Positions 15,966 to 22,390 of a stretch of DNA of 24,580 bases are shown here, piece by piece. Made by a program: the position numbers and the translations under genes. This DNA is from JBFMFE01 sp040752295 (lineage in GTDB: Bacteria; UBP15; UBA6099; JBFMBQ01), in the NCBI GenBank assembly GCA_040752295.1, contig JBFMFE010000109.1:1-24580 (forward strand), written 5' to 3'. Positions within the stretch are counted from its first letter, which is position 1; every line of letters begins with the position of its first letter. The notes below the pieces were generated by a model. That model saw nothing but the letters and a program-made list of their open reading frames with translations. It made no database searches and had not been told where the DNA came from.

Positions 15966-17141
15966 TCATGTCTCCGTTGTCTTCGACAGCAGGATTGAGG
16001 CGATGGTCCCGGCAAGAAGTATGAGTCCCGCGGCAAAAACGAACACGGGTTCGAAGCCCCAGGCTTCAAGAATTTTTCCGTTGACAATCGTGCCGACGCC
16101 GCCCCCGACGAACATGTTGAACGAGCACAGGGACATGACCGTGCCGCGTCTCGCCGGCATGAGCTGCTGCGCCGAGGCGATAAGGGTAGGCTGTATCATG
16201 ATTAACCCGAGGCCGAATCCCGCAAGAGAAAGTGAGAGAAGAACCGGGGAGCGCCAGGCGCCCATGAACGCCCATGAGATGGAAGCCAGGACCCCGGCAA
16301 AGAGAAGAAATCTGTTCCCCAATTTCTGCCGGATAGCCCCGGATTTCCTTCCGCCGACAACTGTTGCAAGACCGAAAAAAGTAAGGATCAGACCGACCGC
16401 AAGGATGTTGTACCCCGTCCGCGTCTCAACGAATTTTCCCGCATACGCGAAACTTCCGAAAACGGAAGCGCCCACGAGGAAAATGATGCTCACGGTCTTG
16501 AGCAGGACGGGATTGGCAAAGGCGGACTGGTAGGAGGTTCTGAGGTTGAACTTGGCGACGGTCCCGGGCTGTCTCTCAAGATTTCGAAGCATGACAAAGG
16601 CGATGATCAGTTCCGCAGCGCCGTAAACCAGGTACACGAGCCGCCAGGAGCCCAGATATGCTATCGCCCCCCCGATGGCCGTAGCCGCCGCGCCGCCGAG
16701 GAATGTCATACCGAGCACTTTGCCCAGCGCGTTCTGCGCCTCTTTGGGGTTATGTCCGAAGCGATCCCCGATAAGAGACATCGTTACGGGAAGGATGGCG
16801 GCAGCGAAGGCGCCGTTCACCGCCCGGACGATGCAGAGCGAGGTAAGGTCGAAAGCCGCTGCGCCGAGTCCGCTGAAAATTGCCGTTCCGAAAGCTGCGA
16901 TGTTAATGATTCTCGCCTTTCCGTACCGGTCCGCGAGAGGTCCGAAAAGAAGCGTGAAAACACCGAATGGCAGCATGTAGGAAGCAATGGAAAGAGCGGC
17001 ACGACTGATATCCAGATGAAGGTCTTTCGCAATCTCCACGATGAGCGGGGCCGCGGCGTAATTGTCCCCGTTGCAAAAGAAAGCCATCGCCCCCAGGATC
17101 AAGATCATCCTTCGCGCTTTTGCATTATCCGTTTCCGGCAT
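15966..17141 (-). CDS. Major facilitator superfamily (MFS) transporter
   Basis: A 391-residue polytopic inner-membrane protein with about 12 hydrophobic helices. Between helices 2 and 3 it has the MFS motif A-type loop GPLADRYGKARI, and FGVFTLLFGPLADR resembles drug/metabolite efflux members. The second-half counterpart GGRKSGAIRQKLGNR is also basic. I chose ATG 17141 because GGAGG lies eight bases upstream; a longer in-frame ATG at 17174 has no visible ribosome-binding site. It lies downstream of and is probably co-transcribed with the ArsR-type regulator, so it may export the ligand that regulator senses. The substrate cannot be named from sequence. Confidence 0.85.
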   Translation of the reverse strand: MPETDNAKARRMILILGAMAFFCNGDNYAAAPLIVEIAKDLHLDISRAALSIASYMLPFGVFTLLFGPLADRYGKARIINIAAFGTAIFSGLGAAAFDLTSLCIVRAVNGAFAAAILPVTMSLIGDRFGHNPKEAQNALGKVLGMTFLGGAAATAIGGAIAYLGSWRLVYLVYGAAELIIAFVMLRNLERQPGTVAKFNLRTSYQSAFANPVLLKTVSIIFLVGASVFGSFAYAGKFVETRTGYNILAVGLILTFFGLATVVGGRKSGAIRQKLGNRFLLFAGVLASISWAFMGAWRSPVLLSLSLAGFGLGLIMIQPTLIASAQQLMPARRGTVMSLCSFNMFVGGGVGTIVNGKILEAWGFEPVFVFAAGLILLAGTIASILLSKTTET

Positions 17142-17190
17142 GATTCCCGCCTCCGTTCGACCGTCGCCGGTCATGTTTTTGATTCAGAAA

Positions 17191-17206
17191 ATAAGCAAAT
17201 ACTGAA
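17191..17206 (+). promoter_or_regulatory. Candidate ArsR operator copy 2 (between arsR-type gene and MFS gene)
   Basis: ATAAGCAAATACTGAA here is identical over 16 bases to a copy on the opposite strand at 17656-17671, upstream of the regulator gene. It is embedded in a small dyad, TTCAG (17183-17187) and CTGAA (17202-17206). The only two copies I saw flank the regulator gene, which suggests the regulator binds them; that is inference. Confidence 0.45.
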
Positions 17207-17222
17207 ATACTCCGCAAAAAAA

Positions 17223-17651
17223 TTATTTCTTTTCTCGTACCACCTTGATTCTTGCACGCAGTTCCTTCAGTTCCTTCTGAAGCTCCCGCTCACGTTGTTT
17301 AAGCAAAGTAAGCTCATCCCCCGGGGTTTTGACATTTTCGTCGCGCTCACGGCAGGTTCCCCGGCAGCCGCAATTGCATACTTCCGCGATAAGTTCCTTG
17401 CACTGGGCCATGGCGGAATGATCAATATTATAGGGAAGGCAGTATCCCTTGCGCTCGCTCCGAACAAGTCCGGCGTACCGGAGAACCTTCAAGTGTTGCG
17501 AGACCGCGGATGGGGTGATGCCCATTGCCTCCGACATCTCATTCACTCCAAGCGGACCCTTCTGTTTGAGAAGCTCGATGATCCGAATGCGAGACTCTAC
17601 GCTTAAAACCTTGAAGACTTCAGCCTTTTTGCATTTCATCGCTTCCAGCAT
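17223..17651 (-). CDS. ArsR-family transcriptional regulator with Cys-rich and coiled-coil C-terminus
   Basis: This is a 142-residue winged-helix repressor-type protein. Residues ~10-75 form the ArsR fold: FKVLSVESRIRIIELLKQ, GVNEMSEAMGITPSAVSQHLKVLRYAGLV (recognition helix about 47-57) and the wing SERKGYCLPYNI. Seven cysteines are present: 7, 71, 84, 92, 94, 96 and 100. The CNCGCRGTC cluster at 92-100 is a plausible metal, metalloid or thiol-reactive sensor site. Residues ~112-140 are highly charged with Leu at heptad-like spacing and probably form a coiled coil, an unusual addition for ArsR proteins. ATG 17651 gives the full length; ATG 17639 with GGAAG upstream is an alternative. The MFS gene follows after about 80 bp. 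Ligand unknown. Confidence 0.85.
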   Translation of the reverse strand: MLEAMKCKKAEVFKVLSVESRIRIIELLKQKGPLGVNEMSEAMGITPSAVSQHLKVLRYAGLVRSERKGYCLPYNIDHSAMAQCKELIAEVCNCGCRGTCRERDENVKTPGDELTLLKQRERELQKELKELRARIKVVREKK

Positions 17652-17655
17652 CCAA

Positions 17656-17671
17656 TTCAGTATTTGCTTAT
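17656..17671 (-). promoter_or_regulatory. Candidate ArsR operator copy 1 (over the arsR-type promoter start site)
   Basis: On the minus strand ATAAGCAAATACTGAA begins next to the -10 box of the predicted promoter, so a protein bound here would block transcription initiation. It is an exact 16-base match, in inverted orientation, to 17191-17206. In this copy AGTAT and ATACT also form a dyad around the AAGCA core. An ArsR-type autorepressor site is the likely role. Confidence 0.45.
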
Positions 17672-17700
17672 ATACTATATAGCATTCCCGGATTTGTCAA
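17672..17700 (-). promoter_or_regulatory. Predicted sigma70 promoter of the arsR-type/MFS operon
   Basis: On the minus strand a perfect TTGACA (17700-17695), a 17-base spacer and TAGTAT (17677-17672) precede the regulator gene. An overlapping TATAGT with a 15-base spacer is also possible. The -10 area is a TATATA-G-TATATA dyad that could itself bind the regulator. The start site would fall inside the 16-base candidate operator. Confidence 0.6.
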
Positions 17701-17728
17701 GCATAATTTTCACGCGGCGGTTTTTTAC

Positions 17729-17823
17729 TATACACAGCGTCATAAATAATTGCGCATGTTTGACGGTTCTATCATAGAGAGAATGCTTCGCCCAATGTGC
17801 AGAAACCGGCGACGCTGTGTATA
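17729..17823. mobile_element. Miniature inverted-repeat element 1, TA-flanked
   Basis: TATACACAGCGTC (17729-17741) is repeated in perfect inverted orientation at 17811-17823. Read as TACACAGCGTC ends with a TA dinucleotide on each outer side, this fits a TA target duplication, as made by IS630/Tc1-mariner-type transposases. The interior of about 69 bases is too short for a transposase. It contains a second pairing, TGCGCAT with ATGTGCA, so the whole unit could fold as a nested stem. No partner element is in the window, so mobility is inferred from structure only. Confidence 0.5.
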
Positions 17824-17839
17824 ATTCTGTAGACAGAAT
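17824..17839. repeat. Short hairpin ATTCTGT-AG-ACAGAAT
   Basis: A perfect 7-bp inverted repeat with a 2-base loop directly abuts mini-element 1. Allowing a 3-base bulge, the stem extends with GTGTA (from the element end) and TACAC. No T-run follows on either strand, so it is not a typical terminator. It also overlaps the start of the open stretch at 17833. Confidence 0.4.
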
Positions 17840-18018
17840 ACACAATTCGACTCAATGATACCACTTCTGCTTTCCTTCAACACAAACTCATCTTCTCATG
17901 GTACCATCACATTGCCAATCTGAATCGGAACTACCTCTGCCTGTCCATCCTCGGGGCATTCTGCATCGGCCTGTTCGCCGCCAGCCTCTGGAACATCAAG
18001 CGGAAATGGATTTTGTGA
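17833..18018 (+). pseudogene. Start-less fragment ending in a membrane anchor
   Basis: An open frame runs from just after a TAG at 17830 to TGA at 18016-18018. It contains no ATG, GTG or TTG. It ends in a convincing membrane segment and basic tail: NYLCLSILGAFCIGLFAASL followed by WNIKRKWIL. The hydrophobic-then-Lys/Arg pattern looks like the C-terminus of a once-real membrane protein whose 5' part has been lost, perhaps through the neighbouring mini-element. I do not recognise the family. Chance openness of a 61-codon frame cannot be excluded. Confidence 0.3.
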
Positions 18019-18088
18019 GAGTGTGGGCTACATCAATTCGGCGCAGTAATCGCGGTTGACAATCAAGCATAAAGAACACACCTAACAC

Positions 18089-18236
18089 TACAGCGCAAGT
18101 TTTGCAAAAATGGAGGTTTTTTTTCTGACAGGCAAGATGCCTGTCCCACTGAAAAATGATATTTTTGAAATAGTGGGACAGGCTTCCAGATAGTGGGACA
18201 GGCTTCCAGCCTGTCAAAACTAAAAGTTGCGCTGTA
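18089..18236. mobile_element. Miniature palindromic element 2 (GACAGGC/GCCTGTC repeat unit)
   Basis: TACAGCGCAA (18089-18098) is inverted as TTGCGCTGTA at 18227-18236, again with TA at the outer ends. Inside are three nested palindromes: GACAGGCA-AGA-TGCCTGTC (18127-18145); a 12-bp stem GCCTGTCCCACT/AGTGGGACAGGC (18139-18150 with 18172-18183), whose loop itself pairs AAAAAT with ATTTTT; and GACAGGCT-TCC-AGCCTGTC (18197-18215). From memory, GACAGGC...GCCTGTCCCAC repeats are dispersed in many uncultured-bacterium genomes, where they yield spurious peptides such as TGWKPVPL; that phrase occurs here in an antisense frame. The element is non-coding. It lies downstream of the LolA-like gene and could form a strong RNA structure at that message's end, but there is no T-run. 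Confidence 0.55.
18171..18209 (+). repeat. Tandem duplication inside element 2
   Basis: TAGTGGGACAGGCTTCCAG occurs at 18171-18189 and again at 18191-18209, a 20-base period with only the final base differing. It duplicates one arm of the palindrome, consistent with slippage or with stacking of repeat units. Confidence 0.8.
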
Positions 18237-18267
18237 ATGCTAAATACCCAATCATATATTGACGACT

Positions 18268-19149
18268 TCAAAAATCCTTCTCTGAAAGATTGTTCAACTT
18301 GATATTTGCAAACACAATTCTTGTGTACAGTTCACCCCCGGCGTATTCTTCAATGAGGACGGGCAGGAAATTATCTGTTTTGATGAAGTAATCAATTCTT
18401 GTGATTCCATTTTCAATCCTGTCGCCGATGTTCTCAAGAACGATTTCCTTTATTGGTTCGGGGATGCCGAACTCACCGTCGAGGCTATTCATATTCATAA
18501 AGGGTTTCGACTGTTTTTCGATATTGATTCTCAATATGTAACATTCTTCCTTATTGATTAGTGTTGTTCCGGGAATCGATATTGAACCGCCCGCTGAGTT
18601 TGCATAATAAGACAAAGTCGTAAAAGCCACCGGAAAAGTCAGAACCAGCAGTCTTCCACCTTTTTCCTTTTCAATCTTCCGTTTCATAGCGAAAGGCATC
18701 ATTTTTGCTTTCACCTTAAAAACGCCGTCGTCTTTATCCGGGCGATATGTCATCGCTGCGCCTTCCGGACCGAAGTTCGATCTGATGATCCGAGCCTGAA
18801 AAAGATAGGGTTTCATGAATTTGATATCCGCCTCGAACTGTTCGACATCAGGAAGTTCATCACGATTGCTTCTCATATCTTCCCGGTTTTTTTGCGGCTT
18901 TTTCCCGGACAAACCAATTCTGCGTTCCAGGGATGCTCTGTAGGAATAACTGTTCATTCTCACAACCGAATCTTTAATTTTCGGCAGGATATTCTTGATT
19001 GACATGCCATCGGCGGGGTTGATCTTGTGTGTATTCTTCTCAAGTAATTGACTCTTTTTCGATCCGTCGCCAAGGCATTGAATCGCGCACAAAAAACTGA
19101 TCCCCATGAAAGATATCGCAAACAGTTTAGGGAAAAGTTTTTTCGTCAT
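18268..19149 (-). CDS. Secreted LolA-like (outer membrane lipoprotein-sorting type) protein
   Basis: A 293-residue exported protein. MTKKLFPKLF with the following hydrophobic stretch to about residue 24 is a signal peptide. Neither Cys21 nor Cys25 sits in a good lipobox, so signal peptidase I processing is more likely than lipidation. After a Lys-rich spacer, residues ~60-290 alternate beta-strand-like segments: SYSYRASLERRIG, FEADIKFMKPYLFQARII, LVLTFPVAFTTLSYYA, CYILRINIEK, GITRIDYFIKTDNFLPVLIE and LYTRIVFANIKLN. The last segments resemble the LolA/LolB half-barrel, where such proteins describe how a film or lipid substrate changes. Family assignment is tentative. GGAGGAGG upstream of ATG 19149 fixes the start. 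It lies 65 bp after a permease gene, as expected of a periplasmic partner of the transporter. It is noticeably more AT-rich than the permeases. Confidence 0.55.
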   Translation of the reverse strand: MTKKLFPKLFAISFMGISFLCAIQCLGDGSKKSQLLEKNTHKINPADGMSIKNILPKIKDSVVRMNSYSYRASLERRIGLSGKKPQKNREDMRSNRDELPDVEQFEADIKFMKPYLFQARIIRSNFGPEGAAMTYRPDKDDGVFKVKAKMMPFAMKRKIEKEKGGRLLVLTFPVAFTTLSYYANSAGGSISIPGTTLINKEECYILRINIEKQSKPFMNMNSLDGEFGIPEPIKEIVLENIGDRIENGITRIDYFIKTDNFLPVLIEEYAGGELYTRIVFANIKLNNLSEKDF

Positions 19150-19214
19150 ATTTCCATCCTCCTCCAGGCAAAGTTTATTGATATTTCAGCGCATCAGCGG
19201 GTTGCGTGTCGCAT

Positions 19215-20432
19215 TCATTCCGCCCGAAGCGCCTCCGTCGGCTCAAGACATGCGGCGCGCAGTGCGGGATAGATGCCGAATATGACGCCCAAGGAGACCG
19301 AAAAGATGAATGCGACCCCTGCGGCCGGCCAGGATATGATGGTGTCCCAATAGCCGAGCATGGCGCTGCTCCACGCGCCGACAACACCGACGGTTACGCC
19401 GACGAGACCGCCGACACCGGACAGAATGCCCGATTCCAGCAGGAACTGATTGCGAATGTCTCCCCGCTTCGCGCCAACGGCGCGCCGCAGACCGATCTCG
19501 CGGGTGCGCTCGCGAACGGAGATGAGCATGACCGCCAGGATGCCCACGCCGCCCACGATGAGCGAGATGCCCGCAACTCCGCCGATGAGAAGCGTCATGG
19601 ACTGCGAGGTTTCGCGCTCGGTCTCTATGAGCGTGGCTTGATTCTGGATGGTGAAGTCGTCAGGTTTATCGCCCAGACGGTGGCGCTCACGCAACAGGTC
19701 ACGGATCTCACTTTCGGCCCGGGAGAGCGTCTCGGATGATCGCGTCTGGACGTACACGCTGTCCACATGCGTGATGTTGAAAAGCCGGCGCATGGCGGTC
19801 TTCAGCGGAACCAGGATAATGTCGTCCTGATCCGCTCCATCCGCATCCACGCCCTTGGAATGCATCACGCCCACAACCTCGAAGGGCACACGGCCGATGC
19901 GGATATACAAGCCCACGGGATTGACACCGCCGAACAGGTTTTCCGCAACTGTCGGTCCCATTACCGCCACGCGATGCCCGGCCCGGTTTTCCATCTCGTC
20001 GAACGTCCGCCCCGCGGCCATTGCGAAGTTCCGAATTTGGAAACCCTCGGCGTCCATGCCCGCCACGCTCGTGTTCACCGTCTCCGCCTCATATCGCACC
20101 GATACCTTGCGCATGACCGCCGCCGCCGCTGAAACCACGGGATCACAAGTTTCGCGGATGGCATCCGCGTCACCGGGAACGAGAGTGGTGACAGCGGTCA
20201 TCTGGCGCTGGCGTCCGCCGAAAATTCTCGTCTGGCCGGCGTTGACGACGATCAGGTTCGTGCCCATGGCGCGGATGCGGTCGAGGATGCGCTTCTCCGC
20301 GCCGCGCCCGGCGGATACCATGAGCACCACGGCGGCAACACCCACGATGATCCCCAGTACGCTTAAGAACGTGCGCATTTTGTGGGCGGCCAGAATCTCG
20401 CCCGATAAGATCAGGGTGCGCGCATGATTCAT
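19215..20432 (-). CDS. MacB/FtsX-type ABC transporter permease (copy 1)
   Basis: A 405-residue inner-membrane permease. It has an N-terminal helix (KMRTFLSVLGIIVGVAAVVLM), a large periplasmic MacB-PCD domain (~45-280) and three C-terminal helices. Helix 2 is preceded by GISLIVGGVGILAVMLISV, and the cytoplasmic loop carries the family hallmark RERTREIGLRRAVGAKRGDI. The protein ends GIYPALRAACLEPTEALRAE, the usual FtsX-family terminus. Its start overlaps the stop of the preceding permease (ATGA). As a half-transporter it must pair with another permease chain and the ATPase at 21634-22368, giving a MacB- or LolCE-like mechanotransmitter that moves substrate from the periplasm rather than across the membrane. 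Confidence 0.9.
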   Translation of the reverse strand: MNHARTLILSGEILAAHKMRTFLSVLGIIVGVAAVVLMVSAGRGAEKRILDRIRAMGTNLIVVNAGQTRIFGGRQRQMTAVTTLVPGDADAIRETCDPVVSAAAAVMRKVSVRYEAETVNTSVAGMDAEGFQIRNFAMAAGRTFDEMENRAGHRVAVMGPTVAENLFGGVNPVGLYIRIGRVPFEVVGVMHSKGVDADGADQDDIILVPLKTAMRRLFNITHVDSVYVQTRSSETLSRAESEIRDLLRERHRLGDKPDDFTIQNQATLIETERETSQSMTLLIGGVAGISLIVGGVGILAVMLISVRERTREIGLRRAVGAKRGDIRNQFLLESGILSGVGGLVGVTVGVVGAWSSAMLGYWDTIISWPAAGVAFIFSVSLGVIFGIYPALRAACLEPTEALRAE

Positions 20433-21637
20433 CGCAACGCCTCAACCGGATTGAGTTGAGCCGCCTTCCGCGCCGGCTGGATGCCGAAAAATGTCCCCAC
20501 CAGGGAAGCGAATGCCACCCCCAGCGCCACGGGTTCCCAAGAGAGCGACAGAGGAAGCGGCGTGAGTCGCATCAGCGCCAGACAGAGACCCATACCCAGC
20601 AGGCAACCCGCCGACATTCCCAGAATGCTGACGGTCAGCGATTCGGTGAGGAACTGCACCAGGATATCCCGGCGCGAAGCGCCCACTGCCCGCCGCAGTC
20701 CTATTTCCCGCTTTCGCTCGCTCACCGAGATCAGAAGAATGTTCATGAGGACTACACCACCGACGATAAGGCTTAATCCGGCGAGAGCGCCGAGGAGAAT
20801 GGTCAGCGTGCCGGATACGCCTCGTACCATGGCGGCGATATTGGAAGCCGTCACTATGCTGAAGTCATCTTCTTTGGGCGGGGTAATATGATGTCGTTCG
20901 CGGAGGAGTTCTCGAATGCGTTCTCCGACCGGGATCAGATCGCGCGAGTCCTTCAACCTGATACGAACATAACTGATATGGTCCTGATTGAACAGACGTC
21001 TCATGCCGGTTGTCAGCGGTATAATACAGCGATTGTCCATATCCGTGCCCATGGGGCTTGTGCCACGGGACTCCAGCATCCCCTTGACCCTGAAGCGCAC
21101 CGCACCGATTTGAACGTACTCGCCGATGGGGTTCCGTTCGCCGAACAGGTCACGGGCGGTGGATGAGCCGAGAACAACGACGCGCGCCAGAGTCGCCACA
21201 TCCTCCGACGAAACAGGCTCGCCGTCCCGGACGTACCAGTCCCACGCCTCATGCCAGTCCGGTTCTGCCGCAAATACCGCAGCCTGGGTCTGGCTGTCGC
21301 CTGCCTTGACGGGCATCCGGTGTTTCACCGCGGCGGGAGAGATCGCTTCAGCTTCAGGAACAATGTTTCGTATGGCGTCCGCATCGGAAAGCGTGAGGGT
21401 GGTTACCCCTTCCTGGGGTGGTGAAAACCCTTTTCCGCCGCCGGCGGTGACCATAATGGCGCGTGTGCCGAATGTTTCCATGCGCTGCATGACCTTCTGC
21501 TCGGTACCCTCGCCGGCGGACATGATGACAGTCAAGGCGGCGATTCCTGTCATCGTGCCGGCCATCATAAAAAAAGAACGCAGCTTGTTGGCGGTCAGCG
21601 CCCGCGCGCCTTCAACGGCTATTCGGATTATCCTCAT
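20429..21637 (-). CDS. MacB/FtsX-type ABC transporter permease (copy 2)
   Basis: A 402-residue paralogue of its neighbours. The N-terminal helix (KLRSFFMMAGTMTGIAALTVIM), periplasmic domain and three C-terminal helices with the loop SERKREIGLRRAVGASRRDI are all intact, ending in GIQPARKAAQLNPVEALR. The start codon overlaps the ATPase stop (ATGA), with GGAGAGGAG eight bases upstream inside the ATPase 3' end, so ATPase and permease are translationally coupled. The periplasmic domain is divergent from copy 1, so the two could form an asymmetric LolC/LolE-like pair. Substrate not identifiable. Confidence 0.9.
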   Translation of the reverse strand: MRIIRIAVEGARALTANKLRSFFMMAGTMTGIAALTVIMSAGEGTEQKVMQRMETFGTRAIMVTAGGGKGFSPPQEGVTTLTLSDADAIRNIVPEAEAISPAAVKHRMPVKAGDSQTQAAVFAAEPDWHEAWDWYVRDGEPVSSEDVATLARVVVLGSSTARDLFGERNPIGEYVQIGAVRFRVKGMLESRGTSPMGTDMDNRCIIPLTTGMRRLFNQDHISYVRIRLKDSRDLIPVGERIRELLRERHHITPPKEDDFSIVTASNIAAMVRGVSGTLTILLGALAGLSLIVGGVVLMNILLISVSERKREIGLRRAVGASRRDILVQFLTESLTVSILGMSAGCLLGMGLCLALMRLTPLPLSLSWEPVALGVAFASLVGTFFGIQPARKAAQLNPVEALR

Positions 21638-22368
21638 TGATTTTTCTCCTCTCCGGCGAGGCTTGCGAGTTCGGCATCGGCGTCGCGCGGTTGCTTGACC
21701 CGGCTGTCCTCCGCGATGCGACCGTCCTTCAATATCACAATGCGGTCGGCGTGCTCGGCAACAGCCTGATCGTGGGAGACAAGGATGATCGTGCGGCCAT
21801 CGCGATGGAGCCGCTTGAATATTGCCAGCACCTCCAGACCGCTCCGGCGGTCGAGGTTGCCGGTGGGCTCGTCAGCCAGGATCACTTCCGGGTCGGTGAT
21901 CAGCGCCCGGGCAATTGCCACGCGCTGTTGCTGGCCGCCCGAGAGTTCGCCCGGCTTATACTGCATGCGGTCAGCCAGACTGACGGCTTTCAGGGATCGC
22001 TCGGCGCGGGCGGCGGCATCCGCCGGGTAGGGGTCTGTGTAGAGTAGCGGCAGCAGCACGTTTTTCAAGGCCGTCGTTCGGTCCAGCAGGTTGAACTGCT
22101 GAAACACGAACCCGAGCTTGCGGTTCCGAAGTCGCGACAGCGCCGCATCGTCCAGATTCACCACATCTGTGTTATCCAGGCGGTAGCGGCCGCCTGTGGG
22201 TTTGTCCAGGCAGCCGATAATGTTCATGAGCGTTGACTTGCCCGTGCCGGACGTGCCCATGATGGCTACGTACTCCCCTTTCTCCACGCGGAACGATATG
22301 CCCTTAAGCACCGGCGTGGAGACACTCCCACCGTCGTAAGTCTTTTCGATGTCGTTAAGTTCAATCAT
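21634..22368 (-). CDS. ABC transporter ATPase (MacB/LolD family)
   Basis: A 244-residue cytoplasmic nucleotide-binding subunit with every catalytic element: Walker A GTSGTGKST (38-46), Q-loop FVFQQFN (88-94), signature ELSGGQQQRVAIARAL (141-156), Walker B VILADEPTGNLD (162-173) and H-loop LVSHD. I chose ATG 22368 because AGGAGG lies nine bases upstream and MIELNDIEKTY is the family start; a frame extension to 22464 overlaps the upstream permease. It is the only intact ATPase in the operon, so all three permeases in the window must share it unless another is encoded elsewhere. A collapsed copy of this gene lies at 23622-23732. Confidence 0.93.
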   Translation of the reverse strand: MIELNDIEKTYDGGSVSTPVLKGISFRVEKGEYVAIMGTSGTGKSTLMNIIGCLDKPTGGRYRLDNTDVVNLDDAALSRLRNRKLGFVFQQFNLLDRTTALKNVLLPLLYTDPYPADAAARAERSLKAVSLADRMQYKPGELSGGQQQRVAIARALITDPEVILADEPTGNLDRRSGLEVLAIFKRLHRDGRTIILVSHDQAVAEHADRIVILKDGRIAEDSRVKQPRDADAELASLAGEEKNQ

Positions 22369-22390
22369 TATTGATTGCCTCCTATGATTT

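Noticed and set aside
18127..18215. Palindromes read as a rho-independent terminator for the ABC/LolA operon
   Set aside because: Stems are strong, but on the minus strand the last stem is followed by A residues, not T residues. A mobile or REP-like repeat explains them better.
17996..18271. 91-codon minus-strand frame containing TGWKPVPL and DRHLACQ
   Set aside because: These phrases come from translating the palindromic GACAGGC repeat. No ribosome-binding site or protein-like pattern is present, so it is treated as non-coding repeat.
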